A DNA stretch of 64,000 nt from Acinetobacter lactucae (GCF_001605885.1 NZ_LRPE01000013.1:109515-173514), one strand, 5' to 3'. Shown: positions 8,178 through 17,851, numbered from the stretch's first letter. Numbers and translations are program-made. The notes: generated by a model not told the origin, from the letters alone.

Positions 8178-11100
8178 CTAATTTACAAAAGATAATTTCA
8201 TTTTTAAAATCCCAGCCTCAACTAATTTTTGTTGTTGCTCTGGACTCAATGGAATCTGCTCTTGATTGTTTGCAATGGCATAATGTGCTTTTTTCCAAGT
8301 TACCAAATCAAGTTCTAATGAGCTTAGAACGCTCTCTGCTTGTAAAGTCCACTGATTCATTTTTTCATCACATGCTTGCTCTAAATCCTTGAGGCTAAGT
8401 GTGCTTAGCTCATTTACATCAATAAAGCTCTGATGATTTACCTGATCTACAAGCAATGGCTTCAAGCATGGAAATTCCTGTTGCAACAAATTAATTTTTT
8501 CATTTTTATAAGCTGTACAGTGATTTTCTATAACTAATAATTTACCTGCAACTGAAGAATTTAATTGCTGGCGAATACCATCATAAAGATGCTCAGTTAA
8601 GCCATCTAAAGAAGAAAAATCCCCTTTTTGCATTTGTTCTCTATATTTTTTACGGTATTCATCTGCTTTCTCTTCTATATCCGTCAGGCTTTCCTCTAAA
8701 ATTGAAATTCTGTCTTCGATTATTTCGAGAGCTTCAATATCTGAAGAGAATTGGGCTAATACTTCAGCACCAGACAACTTAAATAGCAATTCTTGAACTA
8801 TTAAACGATGCTTTTTTAAGTTTGAAGTAATACTTTCATGTCTATCCAAACATTTTTTATAGTTAGGAACAATATAACCACTCGATATATTATTGATATC
8901 TTTCATATTATATGTATAAATATCTAACCCGACTTCATTTGCTAGCTCTAATAGCTTCTCGTCCGCTTTAACAAAATTCATTGTCCGAAGTGCATGAATA
9001 AATGTATTACTACTCGCTTGAATTTGTTTCTTTGCCGTCTCACTAGCATTATCATTATTTAAAACAGCATCAACAATATTACCGATGGTATTTAGACACA
9101 TTTTGAAAATTAATACTGAAAATTCATGATGCGTTTTGGCATCTTTTTCCATAATGTCAATTAGCACACTACTACGCTCTTTGATTTTACGACAAGCCAT
9201 TTGCACTTTTTCTGCATAAAGAGTTGCCTGCTGTACTCTTTCATAAAGAGACAATTGCTGATCAGCAATATCTAAGGTATTAACATCTCTTAATGCAGTC
9301 TTTTGCAGATGCAGTGGCTTTACCTTTTCAACCAAAGCGATGATTTCATTTCTTTGCTTTAAAAGCGGTTTAATTTTCAGTACATCTTCTTTAAAAACGA
9401 TGCTATCTAATGACTCAGTTGTCGCTTTAAGTTGTTCAAATAAATTTTGTGCGTGGATTAAGCTATCTTTTGCCTCTACAGTTTGAACCCCTAAGGTTGT
9501 ACTGTTGAGCGGTGCAAAATGATGTTGAATTTGATCATAGCCATAGGTGGTTGCCAGTATCTCAATTTGTTTTGCATAGCTATCATCCGATTTGCCCTCA
9601 AACCATAATTGAGCTTCTTCAATCATGTTTGAAAGCTTGGCTATAGGATATGTTTTCCAAACAGCTTTATGCGCAGTCGGGTCCAGAATTTCAATTAAAT
9701 GTAATTTATGACACCACCACATCCAGTCATCAAAAACATTTTTACTGGTATTTTTTGAAAATGAGACATAGCCAAAATACCAATCTTGCTCTGCTTTTTC
9801 TAAACTCCATGTGTTCTCTGTTTTGTCTAAACCCACAATTTTGGCAAGAAATATAGGGATATTTGCTACACTCAATTGCGGTGTATCTAAATTCAAAAAC
9901 AAGTCAGCATGTTCATGTTTTTGATAACCTTTAGCCTCATAGATTGATGGTACTTTGAGTTTATTCAAAATACTTTCAATCTCTTTGACATCTATATCTT
10001 TGAAGGAAGTAGAAAGAATACTGGTCCGTTCTTTCTGCTCTATTGCCAATTGATACCATGCTTTGAATAGGATGTTACGCTCTTCCTCTGACAACTTCCC
10101 ATCTATACGCAAGGGCCAAGCAATTTGGCCTTTATCATTCAGATGCTGTCGCCAATTGACAATAGACTGCTGGACATTATCTGCAATACCCTTTAATTTG
10201 CTTTTAAATTTTTTAATAAAGCTATCTAAGGTCAGATCAACCTTGTATTTTTTACAAATACTTAAATCTAAACCTATACGTTCTAACTGATCCACTTCGG
10301 TTGGGTTTACATAATGCAGCAAAATTGCATCTCGCAACGCATCATCAGCGTCTAAACGAATATACTGCTCATACAGATTCACAGATGCCGTTAAAGCTAA
10401 AACTGGAGTACGCCCTGAATCTCTACGATAATCTGCTGAAAATGTATGAAGTGCATCGAGCTCTTGGCGATTACTCACCCAAGCGAATAAGGCTTTCCCT
10501 TTAGGATTTAACTTAAATGAATCTAAAGTGACTAAACCATTGCTTGGTTCTGTCAAAATGACCAAATCCTTCGCTGGACTATTTACTGAAATTGCATAAA
10601 TAGATTGATTATAAGACCAATTATTATCCAACAAACGAATAAGACCTGTCACACGTGTAGCGAGTTTCAGTAAAGGTTGCTGGCTACTTTTCTGTTGTAA
10701 TTCATCTAAGGCTTTTTCTAGCCCATCGCTCATATTCGGCTCTTTAAATATTAACGAGTTTTGCTGAGCACTTTTATAGCGAATATCTAAATTCATCAGC
10801 ATCGATATGCTTGGGCCAATATGCGTTGCTTCCTCTTCTAAAAGCTCCAAAGATTGACCAACTATACTTTGCCATAAAGCATCTGCTGCAAATTCAACGG
10901 CAGGATGGTCATAAAGTAGATTTAATAGATATTTAAATTCGATTTTAGATAAAGGAATCAGGAAGGCTTGTCTGCCTTTATTACTCTGTTCTCTGATAGA
11001 AAAGGTTTTCAAGTTATCAAGCAACGTGTCTAAACTCAAAACTTGCTCAACAGCAGGATATAACCATTCATCGTTACGCTCACGAACAAACTTGGCCTGT

Positions 11101-12455
11101 TCTAATGCTTTACGACACTCTAAACGATCTAAATAAATCAACTTATATCGTGTTGCCACAGGTTCTTGATGTTCATTCTTTAATGCAAAAATAGCCGCTG
11201 CATTATTTATATGAGCTAAAGGAAGCGGCAATTGACCATATAACAATGTTTGGCAGTGTTTGAGAATCTCTTGATCACGTGTTTGTATACCTTCAACCGC
11301 CCCTTTATCGAGTACATGTTTTTCGACACGTCCCGAACCTGCTAAAACTGCATTAAATAACTCACCGATATCTTCAACGTCTTTATTGGCTTGTCTGTAT
11401 TGTTCTAATACCGCATCAATATTTGCCATGATGACGTTAAACCAACCGAAGTTCGCAGCACTCATCGCATAAGCTGCTTCAACTAAACCGACTGGATAGT
11501 CATAGGTGAGTTTCTTTTGTTGTTTAAGCTTCTCGACATAGTCCGACACATCAGCAAATGCGTTGTGTTCAAGCTCGACTAATTCAAAGCGTCGAGCAAC
11601 AGATTGAATTTCTCTAAGTTGCTGACCTAAAAGCGGTGAACACAAAGCGACATAACGTAACCATGGTAGTTTACGGCGTGGATCTTCTTCTTTAATTGCC
11701 TTACCAATCAAACGAATCGCTTGTCCATCTAATCGCTGATTATTGTCATCTTCTAAGCCAAATGAAGCGGCTTCCGCAACAGTTTCTAGCTCATCCAACA
11801 CAATCAGAATATATTGAATACCAAAGGTTTTAATATATTCATAAGCTTGTTGCACCAAACCAACTACTAATTTTGTATCTTCATATAGTATTTCTTCAGA
11901 ATGCTGTTTCTCTAACTCTAAGATGTCAGCCAACTTTTGTGATGAAAATCCGATGGGTTTTAAACGCTGAAAAGCTTGTTTTGCAATTGTACTTTGAATG
12001 GAATGATCGAACTCTTGTGTTGCAAGCGGTAGTAAGGCTTTATATAAGCCATACGCGAACCAGTTATCTGAGTTTTGATAATCAGATGCAACCTGTGAAT
12101 AGCGAATATATAAAGCCAAATATTCATCACGTTTTGCTTGATCAAAAAGTGTTTGATTCTGTAATTGACCTTTTTCATCACGTACAAACCATCCTTTTGA
12201 TGATTCATTGATTTGAGCAATAAGTTCATGCCCTAGACGGGATTTACCACGTCCCCATTCTGCTTCAACAGCAAATACATGAGCAAACTGGTCTTGTGTA
12301 TGATCAACCGTCTGAATAAAAGTTTTAAAGCGTTTAAAGAACCGACTTTGACCAACCAATGGATCACACGGTGGATAATCTGACACACCTGTTGCAGCCC
12401 AACGGTGTTGTTGAGCTAAATTTGTGATCATGTCGTTGTCAATTTCTAAACGCAT
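8178..12455 (-). CDS. Large P-loop NTPase (1425 aa), probable sensor or core ATPase of the defence system
   Basis: An N-terminal AAA/STAND-like NTPase domain. A Walker A region EAEWGRGKS at residues 64-72 is preceded by PPCDPLVGQSRFFKRF, like the start of many AAA modules. Walker B is YILIVLDELETV near residue 220. The first Gly of the classic GxxxxGKS is replaced (A/E), while GRGKS is kept. The rest is a very long mostly helical region with coiled-coil-like stretches around residues 1000-1300 (many K, E, L, Q), which may form an SMC-like arm or scaffold. A strong GAGGG ribosome binding site precedes the ATG at 12455. It is the biggest gene of the operon and the likely structural centre. I cannot assign it to a known named family. 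Confidence 0.8.
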   Translation of the reverse strand: MRLEIDNDMITNLAQQHRWAATGVSDYPPCDPLVGQSRFFKRFKTFIQTVDHTQDQFAHVFAVEAEWGRGKSRLGHELIAQINESSKGWFVRDEKGQLQNQTLFDQAKRDEYLALYIRYSQVASDYQNSDNWFAYGLYKALLPLATQEFDHSIQSTIAKQAFQRLKPIGFSSQKLADILELEKQHSEEILYEDTKLVVGLVQQAYEYIKTFGIQYILIVLDELETVAEAASFGLEDDNNQRLDGQAIRLIGKAIKEEDPRRKLPWLRYVALCSPLLGQQLREIQSVARRFELVELEHNAFADVSDYVEKLKQQKKLTYDYPVGLVEAAYAMSAANFGWFNVIMANIDAVLEQYRQANKDVEDIGELFNAVLAGSGRVEKHVLDKGAVEGIQTRDQEILKHCQTLLYGQLPLPLAHINNAAAIFALKNEHQEPVATRYKLIYLDRLECRKALEQAKFVRERNDEWLYPAVEQVLSLDTLLDNLKTFSIREQSNKGRQAFLIPLSKIEFKYLLNLLYDHPAVEFAADALWQSIVGQSLELLEEEATHIGPSISMLMNLDIRYKSAQQNSLIFKEPNMSDGLEKALDELQQKSSQQPLLKLATRVTGLIRLLDNNWSYNQSIYAISVNSPAKDLVILTEPSNGLVTLDSFKLNPKGKALFAWVSNRQELDALHTFSADYRRDSGRTPVLALTASVNLYEQYIRLDADDALRDAILLHYVNPTEVDQLERIGLDLSICKKYKVDLTLDSFIKKFKSKLKGIADNVQQSIVNWRQHLNDKGQIAWPLRIDGKLSEEERNILFKAWYQLAIEQKERTSILSTSFKDIDVKEIESILNKLKVPSIYEAKGYQKHEHADLFLNLDTPQLSVANIPIFLAKIVGLDKTENTWSLEKAEQDWYFGYVSFSKNTSKNVFDDWMWWCHKLHLIEILDPTAHKAVWKTYPIAKLSNMIEEAQLWFEGKSDDSYAKQIEILATTYGYDQIQHHFAPLNSTTLGVQTVEAKDSLIHAQNLFEQLKATTESLDSIVFKEDVLKIKPLLKQRNEIIALVEKVKPLHLQKTALRDVNTLDIADQQLSLYERVQQATLYAEKVQMACRKIKERSSVLIDIMEKDAKTHHEFSVLIFKMCLNTIGNIVDAVLNNDNASETAKKQIQASSNTFIHALRTMNFVKADEKLLELANEVGLDIYTYNMKDINNISSGYIVPNYKKCLDRHESITSNLKKHRLIVQELLFKLSGAEVLAQFSSDIEALEIIEDRISILEESLTDIEEKADEYRKKYREQMQKGDFSSLDGLTEHLYDGIRQQLNSSVAGKLLVIENHCTAYKNEKINLLQQEFPCLKPLLVDQVNHQSFIDVNELSTLSLKDLEQACDEKMNQWTLQAESVLSSLELDLVTWKKAHYAIANNQEQIPLSPEQQQKLVEAGILKMKLSFVN

Positions 12456-12499
12456 GTTTTTTCCCTCAGAACAATTCTTTGAATATCTTTAAATACGAT

Positions 12500-13669
12500 T
12501 TAATTTTTTGAAAGTAGATAGTTTTGGCGTCGCTCTACTACACTGTCTTTGATGACTTGTTGTATGTATTTACTTTTACGCCCAAAAATTGGCGATAGAG
12601 GTAAGCTATAACACGCATCACTCAATGCAGGGTGAATACTGAATTGCCCCAACTCACCCATTCCCCCATCTCGATATTGCCATAGCTTGAGTTCTAATGC
12701 TTGTTTAATCAATGCTGCTAAAGTTTGGTTTAAATCATTCAGTGTTGATGTATGCGGATAACATATTACTCCCAATGCGCTCAAAACTTTTAAGATCAAA
12801 TCAGCGAGCGTGCCAATCTCAACCTCATCACCTTCTACACCGATGGCAATAACTTTGACCTCATGTGCTGCGTAATGACTTTGTCCCTGAGCTAAGCTTA
12901 AGTTAAACCCTGCACCGTGTTCTGCAGCCCAAACATCTTGGGTATATACCATTAGCGCCAAAAGCATCAGCCAAGGATTAGCATTTAACACATCTAAATA
13001 CACTGTACTTTGCGGTGATTTGATTTGTAATGCCCATCGCTCTCGTGCATAGCCTTGGTCTTTAGCCAATACTATGAGTCTGCCTGCTGACCAATTTTTT
13101 TCAAAGTCTCTGTGTGTTAGATCAATTTCATCAAGGGTCTGAATATCTGCCTGTGTCGCTTGTAAGTCGTATGCTACTTTTAGAATTCTAAATAAAATTG
13201 GGTATGCTGAATTTTCATGTAATTCACAGCCAAGTAATTCACGTTCAAGGCTAGCCAACGGCGTTGCTTCAAGCTGGGCAGGTGCTTCAACATGTTCCAG
13301 TAGCCAACCACTTGCTTCTCCCAAGGTTTGGATACGTTGTATAAGGACCATAGAGTCTTGTATGTGTTGTGCTTCTTTACAACGTGCAATTGCCAAACCA
13401 ACCCAATACTTACGAATTTCAGGATCTAAAGCAAGTAAGCTTAAATGCCATTCCGCACTATTGTTTAGGGCAGCGTGACTTTGTATCAGTGCTTTTATTA
13501 GACCATAGCCTGTGACTTGTTCGCCATTCGAAATAGGTTGCAGTAATTGCAATAGCTCCGGCAGAAGCAAGTCTTTTTGACTTACTTCTATTGCCGTGTG
13601 TTGCCATAAATGCTTTTGCGCATTTATGGCTCTATTAGCTTTGGTTAAAAGTTCAGGAGTAGATGTCAT
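12500..13669 (-). CDS. Unknown 389-aa defence-cluster protein
   Basis: A soluble, mainly helical protein with no signal peptide or membrane segment. The first ~120 residues are helical repeats (QLLQPI, LIKALIQ, LIQRIQTL). The middle contains a beta-rich stretch (STVYLDVLNANPWLMLLALMVYTQD, EVKVIAIGVEGDEVEIGTLADLI) that could be a small alpha/beta domain. The C-terminus is basic (SPIFGRKSKYIQQVIKDSVVERRQNYLL), suggesting nucleic-acid contact. No catalytic motif seen and no family recognised. It follows the HsdS-like gene by 7 bases and precedes the giant NTPase by 44 bases, the largest gap in the operon. It may have a separate ribosome entry but the same transcript. Confidence 0.75.
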   Translation of the reverse strand: MTSTPELLTKANRAINAQKHLWQHTAIEVSQKDLLLPELLQLLQPISNGEQVTGYGLIKALIQSHAALNNSAEWHLSLLALDPEIRKYWVGLAIARCKEAQHIQDSMVLIQRIQTLGEASGWLLEHVEAPAQLEATPLASLERELLGCELHENSAYPILFRILKVAYDLQATQADIQTLDEIDLTHRDFEKNWSAGRLIVLAKDQGYARERWALQIKSPQSTVYLDVLNANPWLMLLALMVYTQDVWAAEHGAGFNLSLAQGQSHYAAHEVKVIAIGVEGDEVEIGTLADLILKVLSALGVICYPHTSTLNDLNQTLAALIKQALELKLWQYRDGGMGELGQFSIHPALSDACYSLPLSPIFGRKSKYIQQVIKDSVVERRQNYLLSKN

Positions 13670-13676
13670 ACTTCAC

Positions 13677-15209
13677 CTACTCAAGTGTTTTGGCTTGTTC
13701 TAGCAGATCGTAGAATTCATCTAAATCTGAGAATAAAGGTTTACTACCAGCCACAGCATAACCGTCTTCAGTCATTTGGCTTAAGATGGCACGATCTAAA
13801 CTTGTAACGCCCTGTTCTAAAACATTATGTGCTTGGATTAGATGATCTTCAGTAATCATTCCCTCAACCAAACCCTCCACTATTTCTTTTGCAACATGCG
13901 TTAATTTTGTTGCATATTCCTCTAGCAAAACGGATTGAGTAGACAATTTAGCAATATGTTCCCAATCATCAACTAGTTCTGGTACAGGTACTGTTTCCAA
14001 ATCATCTTCTGAAATCACAGGATATGTTGTCCATGTACAACGCTGAAGTAGAAGTAATTTACCTGCATCATGGCGTAAATACTCTTTTAACCAATAGCCA
14101 AAGCTTTTATTCTTAGGCTTTAATCTTGCTAAAAACACAGAGTAAAAAATATCTTGTGATGACTCTTCAACAACAGCTATCGCCCCTCTATTTGGTCGTC
14201 TGGTAGAAATAGCCACATCTCCTGCATCAAAAACTCTTTGAGCATTATTAGGCACATCAAAATAAGTGTAATGTGTGCCCTGACCAAATTTCCCAGTTGC
14301 GGTATCTAAATCTCCAATTTCCTTATAAATACAGTTTGTCTCAGGTCTTACTTTACTTCTAACTGTCGGAGACAATTCACCAATAGTGGCTAGAACCCCA
14401 AATTTATTTTTTAGATATTTTTCAACTTGTAGATATTGTTCAGCATAATACTCTGCATTCAATCTCGGGACTAAGTTATCTAATGATACTCTACCATAAC
14501 GCTGTACAGGACTACTTAAATTAAGACCTTCAAACAAATTATCAAAGTAGCTTTTTATTTGTTTTCTTAAACTTTTCGCCCACTCGCGCAGTAACTCAGC
14601 TTGACGAACTTTATCACCAATATATTTTTGAGCGATTAAATTTACTTTGGGAAGTGTTAATACTCGTACGCTAGGAAAATCAATTGCCGGTCGAGTCGCA
14701 CCATAAGCTTCACGCCAAATAACGTCTTGACCTATATCACTTTCCAAATATGCCACTAAAAAATAACTATCTATTAATTCTGGTTTGGGGTGGAATCTAA
14801 CTGAATGCTGACTAATATTTCCTGGCAAATGTAATTCTGAGACGACAGCAGATTTACCAAATTTCGCACCAGTAATTGTTAATAGAATATCACCTGCTTT
14901 TAAGCGACTCCTTGCTAATTTTTCGTCATCATCTTCAGAAATATAAACTGCTTTTTGACTATCAAGAAACATCCCTTCAACTTCTGAAGTACGATAAAAT
15001 TTCACTTTACCATTTTGTAGATAATTAGCCCCTAATGGAGTCGCTCCACTCGCTACTCCTCTAGACTTATCAATAACATCATTTAAGAAAATTACACCAA
15101 CATTCTGCTTAATCTTATTAATTTGATTTTGAAAATTGGGCTGATAATGCCAAGCGTCAATACGCCGTTCCGATAGATTTTCTACTGTCTGCTTATAAAT
15201 TACAGCCAT
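13677..15209 (-). CDS. HsdS-like DNA specificity subunit
   Basis: 510 aa. The organisation is that of type I restriction specificity proteins: a first target-recognition domain (about 30-200) carrying the typical GDILLTITGAKFGKSAVV and LPGNISQHSVRF pattern, a helical spacer (VRQAELLREWAKSLRKQIKSYF), a second recognition domain (about 240-430, with a degenerate counterpart DAGDVAISTRRPNRGAIAVVEES), then a C-terminal helical spacer. Two recognition domains imply a bipartite DNA target. It lies 2 bases after the methyltransferase gene, as in hsdM-hsdS operons. There is no hsdR in the window, so it probably directs methylation, and perhaps self/non-self discrimination, for the HerA/NurA machinery. 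Confidence 0.88.
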   Translation of the reverse strand: MAVIYKQTVENLSERRIDAWHYQPNFQNQINKIKQNVGVIFLNDVIDKSRGVASGATPLGANYLQNGKVKFYRTSEVEGMFLDSQKAVYISEDDDEKLARSRLKAGDILLTITGAKFGKSAVVSELHLPGNISQHSVRFHPKPELIDSYFLVAYLESDIGQDVIWREAYGATRPAIDFPSVRVLTLPKVNLIAQKYIGDKVRQAELLREWAKSLRKQIKSYFDNLFEGLNLSSPVQRYGRVSLDNLVPRLNAEYYAEQYLQVEKYLKNKFGVLATIGELSPTVRSKVRPETNCIYKEIGDLDTATGKFGQGTHYTYFDVPNNAQRVFDAGDVAISTRRPNRGAIAVVEESSQDIFYSVFLARLKPKNKSFGYWLKEYLRHDAGKLLLLQRCTWTTYPVISEDDLETVPVPELVDDWEHIAKLSTQSVLLEEYATKLTHVAKEIVEGLVEGMITEDHLIQAHNVLEQGVTSLDRAILSQMTEDGYAVAGSKPLFSDLDEFYDLLEQAKTLE

Positions 15210-15211
15210 GA

Positions 15212-17380
15212 TTAAATACCTCGCTTATAAGCCGTGACAATAGTATCCAAATCATTTGGCACACCAGCGTTATAATCTTCAATATTATTTTTCACCAAAT
15301 AACCTAAAGTATCCGCTACTGCCATAAAGACATCCGTCTGTGGCTCTGCTAAAAATTCTTCAGGTTTTTCTGGGCTTGCTGCGCGTTTTTGCAAATATAA
15401 AATCGAGGTTTTTGCACCCGTACCCGATAACTTAAAGGTATCACTTGGTAATGAGATCACCGCTTTTACAATGGCTTTACCACCGACAAACTCACCTGTT
15501 TGTTCATCTTTTTTACCCATTATGTACTCACGCACATAACGGTCGCCCGAATTACACAGCACACCATCTGGCAACACAATAAACAAACGACCACCCGGTT
15601 TTAACAACTGTAAACAACGGTCAATAAACAATACTGCAGGATCAATATTTGCACCCACAGGTTTCCAATAGCCTTTATTATCAGGCTTACTACCTAAGGC
15701 TAAACCACTAACTGTTGGGAATAATCCATATAGTATATTTTTGCCTTTTGTACCCACAGGACGTAAGTCAGTACGATAACCAGCCCATATAGGTTCACCA
15801 TTTTCATCAAGTTCAAGTGGACCTACGTCCTGCCAGCTCATTTTAAGATAATCATAATAAGCGTTATAGCTTTCTACTGTTTTCTCTGCAGGGCGGAAAC
15901 CGCCTAAAATTTGTTCCATATTGGCTTCGTATACTTTTTTGGAATCGCTGCCTTTTTTATCATTACCAAATTTCGGTGTTCCAAATGGTGGGTTAGTGCA
16001 AATCAAATCAAAAGAACATGGTTTTAATGCAGGTGCAGTTAAAGAATTATCCGTATAAAAAACTTTAGCCTTTGGTGCTCCTTGTAATGCCATATTGACA
16101 CGTGCAAGCATTACCATACGTGGTGCAGCATCCGCACCTACTAAAGACTCATCACGTATTTTCTGTTTTAAATTCTTTTTTTCAGTTTCACTTAAACCCA
16201 CTAATTGTGTATCAATCAAATGATCAAACTGACTTAAAGCAACTGAACCAAAACCAAAAGAACCGCAAGTTGGGTCACAGAAACGGAAATCACCATTTGA
16301 GAAACGTGCCATAAACTCATCATCACTAGATAAGTCGTGAATCGCCATTTCTATCATAGCTTGCTTTACAGGATTTGGGGTTAAGTAAACACCTAGACCA
16401 CCTTTAGACTCAAAATTGGCACGTAGAAAAACGTCAAAAACACGTCCAAGTAAATCACCTGATACATCACCTAAAGTGCCGCGCTCTTTAACTATCTTGC
16501 CATCATTGGTGGTCAATTGACCAAGATTTTGAATAGCATCAAGTAAATCTTCGAAATTTTTCGGATTCGCGAGCCTTAAATGAACTTCGTCAGAGAAAAT
16601 AGCATTTTTAGAACCATCATCGCTAATCACAATATAATCTGGGTGAGATTTAAAAGTATCAAAGGCATCTTTAATTTGCTCAACAGCTCTATTACCATGT
16701 TCTCGTATATATACCGTATTAAATACATCAGCAAAAAGATGTGTAGTACCATGACGATCTACGAAAGTAATATCTTTATGATAGATACGGAAACTTTCTA
16801 AAAACAGAAGTTTTGCCACTTCTTCAATAATGTCATTTTTATCATTGACCTTATCTTTCGTTACACGGTAAACATTTTCATGGAAAGCATCAAAACGCTG
16901 CATTAAACGCGTATAGATTTTCATTGACCAGCGAAAAGTTGGATCTCGCTCCAAACGATCAAAACTGCGCATTTCTTCAAGTGCTGGCAGTTTATCAATC
17001 ATGTGCGTAGCTGCTGAGCCATCACTACCAAATAAACTTAAGATCGCTTGATTACTACTATCCTTAATCACAGCGAATACTGGCCACTCACCCGAGACAT
17101 CTTGTAATAAAGTATAAGCAAACTCATCAAACTTCGCCGTATCCGCCACAGTTCCCCAATGACCATCTACTAAAGCAACAAGTAGAATTTTAGGCGTTAC
17201 ATTTCCTTCAACCATGCCTTGAATCAACATTGCTTGTGCAAACTCATGCGTTTCGACAAGTTCAGTCTGATACGTATATTCAGAATACTCTTTGAGTAAT
17301 TGCTCAATGAATTGATTCAATTGTTCACGTTGTTCAGCTTGTTTGATATCTTTAGCCATATTTAAAACATCATTTTTCAA
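15212..17380 (-). CDS. Type I-like N6-adenine DNA methyltransferase (HsdM-like)
   Basis: 722 aa. An SAM-dependent adenine methyltransferase: SAM-binding motif DPTCGSFGFG (369-378) and catalytic NPPF (463-466) within ICTNPPFG. An N-terminal helical part and a middle region (SKGGLGVYLTPNPV) match the HsdM lead-in, and the ALQG/SLTAP region also fits. It is longer than the usual ~500-aa HsdM because of an N-terminal extension of about 200 residues (with VALVDGHWGTVADTAKFDEFAYTLL). The partner specificity gene is directly downstream. It is expected to mark host DNA so that the cluster's nuclease spares it. An alternative start at the second Met (17359) is possible; neither start has a strong ribosome binding site. 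Confidence 0.92.
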   Translation of the reverse strand: MKNDVLNMAKDIKQAEQREQLNQFIEQLLKEYSEYTYQTELVETHEFAQAMLIQGMVEGNVTPKILLVALVDGHWGTVADTAKFDEFAYTLLQDVSGEWPVFAVIKDSSNQAILSLFGSDGSAATHMIDKLPALEEMRSFDRLERDPTFRWSMKIYTRLMQRFDAFHENVYRVTKDKVNDKNDIIEEVAKLLFLESFRIYHKDITFVDRHGTTHLFADVFNTVYIREHGNRAVEQIKDAFDTFKSHPDYIVISDDGSKNAIFSDEVHLRLANPKNFEDLLDAIQNLGQLTTNDGKIVKERGTLGDVSGDLLGRVFDVFLRANFESKGGLGVYLTPNPVKQAMIEMAIHDLSSDDEFMARFSNGDFRFCDPTCGSFGFGSVALSQFDHLIDTQLVGLSETEKKNLKQKIRDESLVGADAAPRMVMLARVNMALQGAPKAKVFYTDNSLTAPALKPCSFDLICTNPPFGTPKFGNDKKGSDSKKVYEANMEQILGGFRPAEKTVESYNAYYDYLKMSWQDVGPLELDENGEPIWAGYRTDLRPVGTKGKNILYGLFPTVSGLALGSKPDNKGYWKPVGANIDPAVLFIDRCLQLLKPGGRLFIVLPDGVLCNSGDRYVREYIMGKKDEQTGEFVGGKAIVKAVISLPSDTFKLSGTGAKTSILYLQKRAASPEKPEEFLAEPQTDVFMAVADTLGYLVKNNIEDYNAGVPNDLDTIVTAYKRGI

Positions 17381-17388
17381 TAAAAAGT

Positions 17389-17754
17389 TTAGCCCTTAAG
17401 CACAACAAAAGGGCCTTTAATTTCAAGTTCAGCCATAAGCTGAATGATCTTTTTAAGCTGTTGCTCGGTCATCCGAACATTGCTTGGTAATCTTTGTAAA
17501 ATTTGTGTGAGTAGCATTCGTTCACTTGCAGCCTGTTGTAACAAAGTTAAAACATGCTTTTCTATACATATTTGATCTTTTAGTTCAGCATTATTTGCTT
17601 GCTGAACCAACTTTCTCCATAGCTCAACCTGTGTTTTACTTAATGCTAGACCTTGCCATAAATTAATATGTTCATCATAAAAATCATCTAAGGACTTATG
17701 CTGAAAATCAGCAGTTTTCAGTATTTTCTGAAGTTGTTGTTGAAGCTGGCCCAT
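17389..17754 (-). CDS. Small helical protein, first gene of the defence operon
   Basis: 121 aa, almost entirely helical and soluble. The C-terminal half (SERMLLTQILQRLPSNVRMTEQQLKKIIQLMAELEIKGPFVVLKG) reads like a winged-helix unit: two helices and a short hydrophobic wing. It could be a small DNA-binding regulator or an accessory subunit of the methyltransferase 8 bases downstream. No obvious ribosome binding site precedes the ATG. Leading position, with direct repeats about 100 bases upstream, would fit an autoregulator, but this is inference. No named family recognised. Confidence 0.65.
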   Translation of the reverse strand: MGQLQQQLQKILKTADFQHKSLDDFYDEHINLWQGLALSKTQVELWRKLVQQANNAELKDQICIEKHVLTLLQQAASERMLLTQILQRLPSNVRMTEQQLKKIIQLMAELEIKGPFVVLKG

Positions 17755-17770
17755 ATATATTCAGTCGAAT

Positions 17771-17798
17771 TATTTATACCCTTTATCACATGGTACAA
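17771..17798 (-). promoter_or_regulatory. Possible promoter of the defence operon
   Basis: Read on the minus strand: TTGTAC (17793-17798), 16 bases, TAAATA (17771-17776); an overlapping TATAAA (17773-17778) is the alternative -10. It would give a leader of about ten to fifteen bases before the ATG at 17754, consistent with the weak ribosome binding site. AT-rich context makes chance matches likely. Confidence 0.3.
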
Positions 17799-17851
17799 TA
17801 AGCAGTGTTCATGACATAAGTTACCAGATGAAAAGCAGATTTATTTTTAAC

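Larger units (their letters stand above)
2489..17754 (-). other. MADS-like multigene anti-phage defence cluster (ten genes)
   Basis: Ten same-strand genes with gaps of at most 44 bases or short overlaps, hence one likely operon read from 17754 down to 2489. Gene content: small helical protein, N6-adenine methyltransferase, HsdS-like specificity protein, 389-aa unknown, 1425-aa NTPase, 279-aa unknown, NurA-like nuclease, HerA-like ATPase, 184-aa unknown, Ser/Thr kinase. MADS is described as an eight-gene system with predicted nuclease, ATPase, kinase and methyltransferase parts; this set matches that description with two extra small genes. Self-marking by methylation and attack on unmodified DNA by HerA-NurA is the inferred logic. 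No HsdR, PglZ, BrxC, DndB-E or DISARM helicase is present. No integrase or transposase is visible in the cluster. Confidence 0.75.

Noticed and set aside
15212..17380. Phase variation of the methyltransferase by homopolymer or repeat tract
   Set aside because: No long homonucleotide or short tandem repeat is visible in the open reading frame or its start region.
2489..17754. Ordinary type I restriction-modification system
   Set aside because: HsdM- and HsdS-like genes are present, but no HsdR helicase/endonuclease; the other eight genes do not belong to type I systems.
2489..17754. BREX, DISARM or Dnd/Ssp system
   Set aside because: No PglZ phosphatase, BrxC-type helicase, DISARM DrmA/B helicases, DndB-E or SspB-E proteins are recognisable; HerA alone is not specific.
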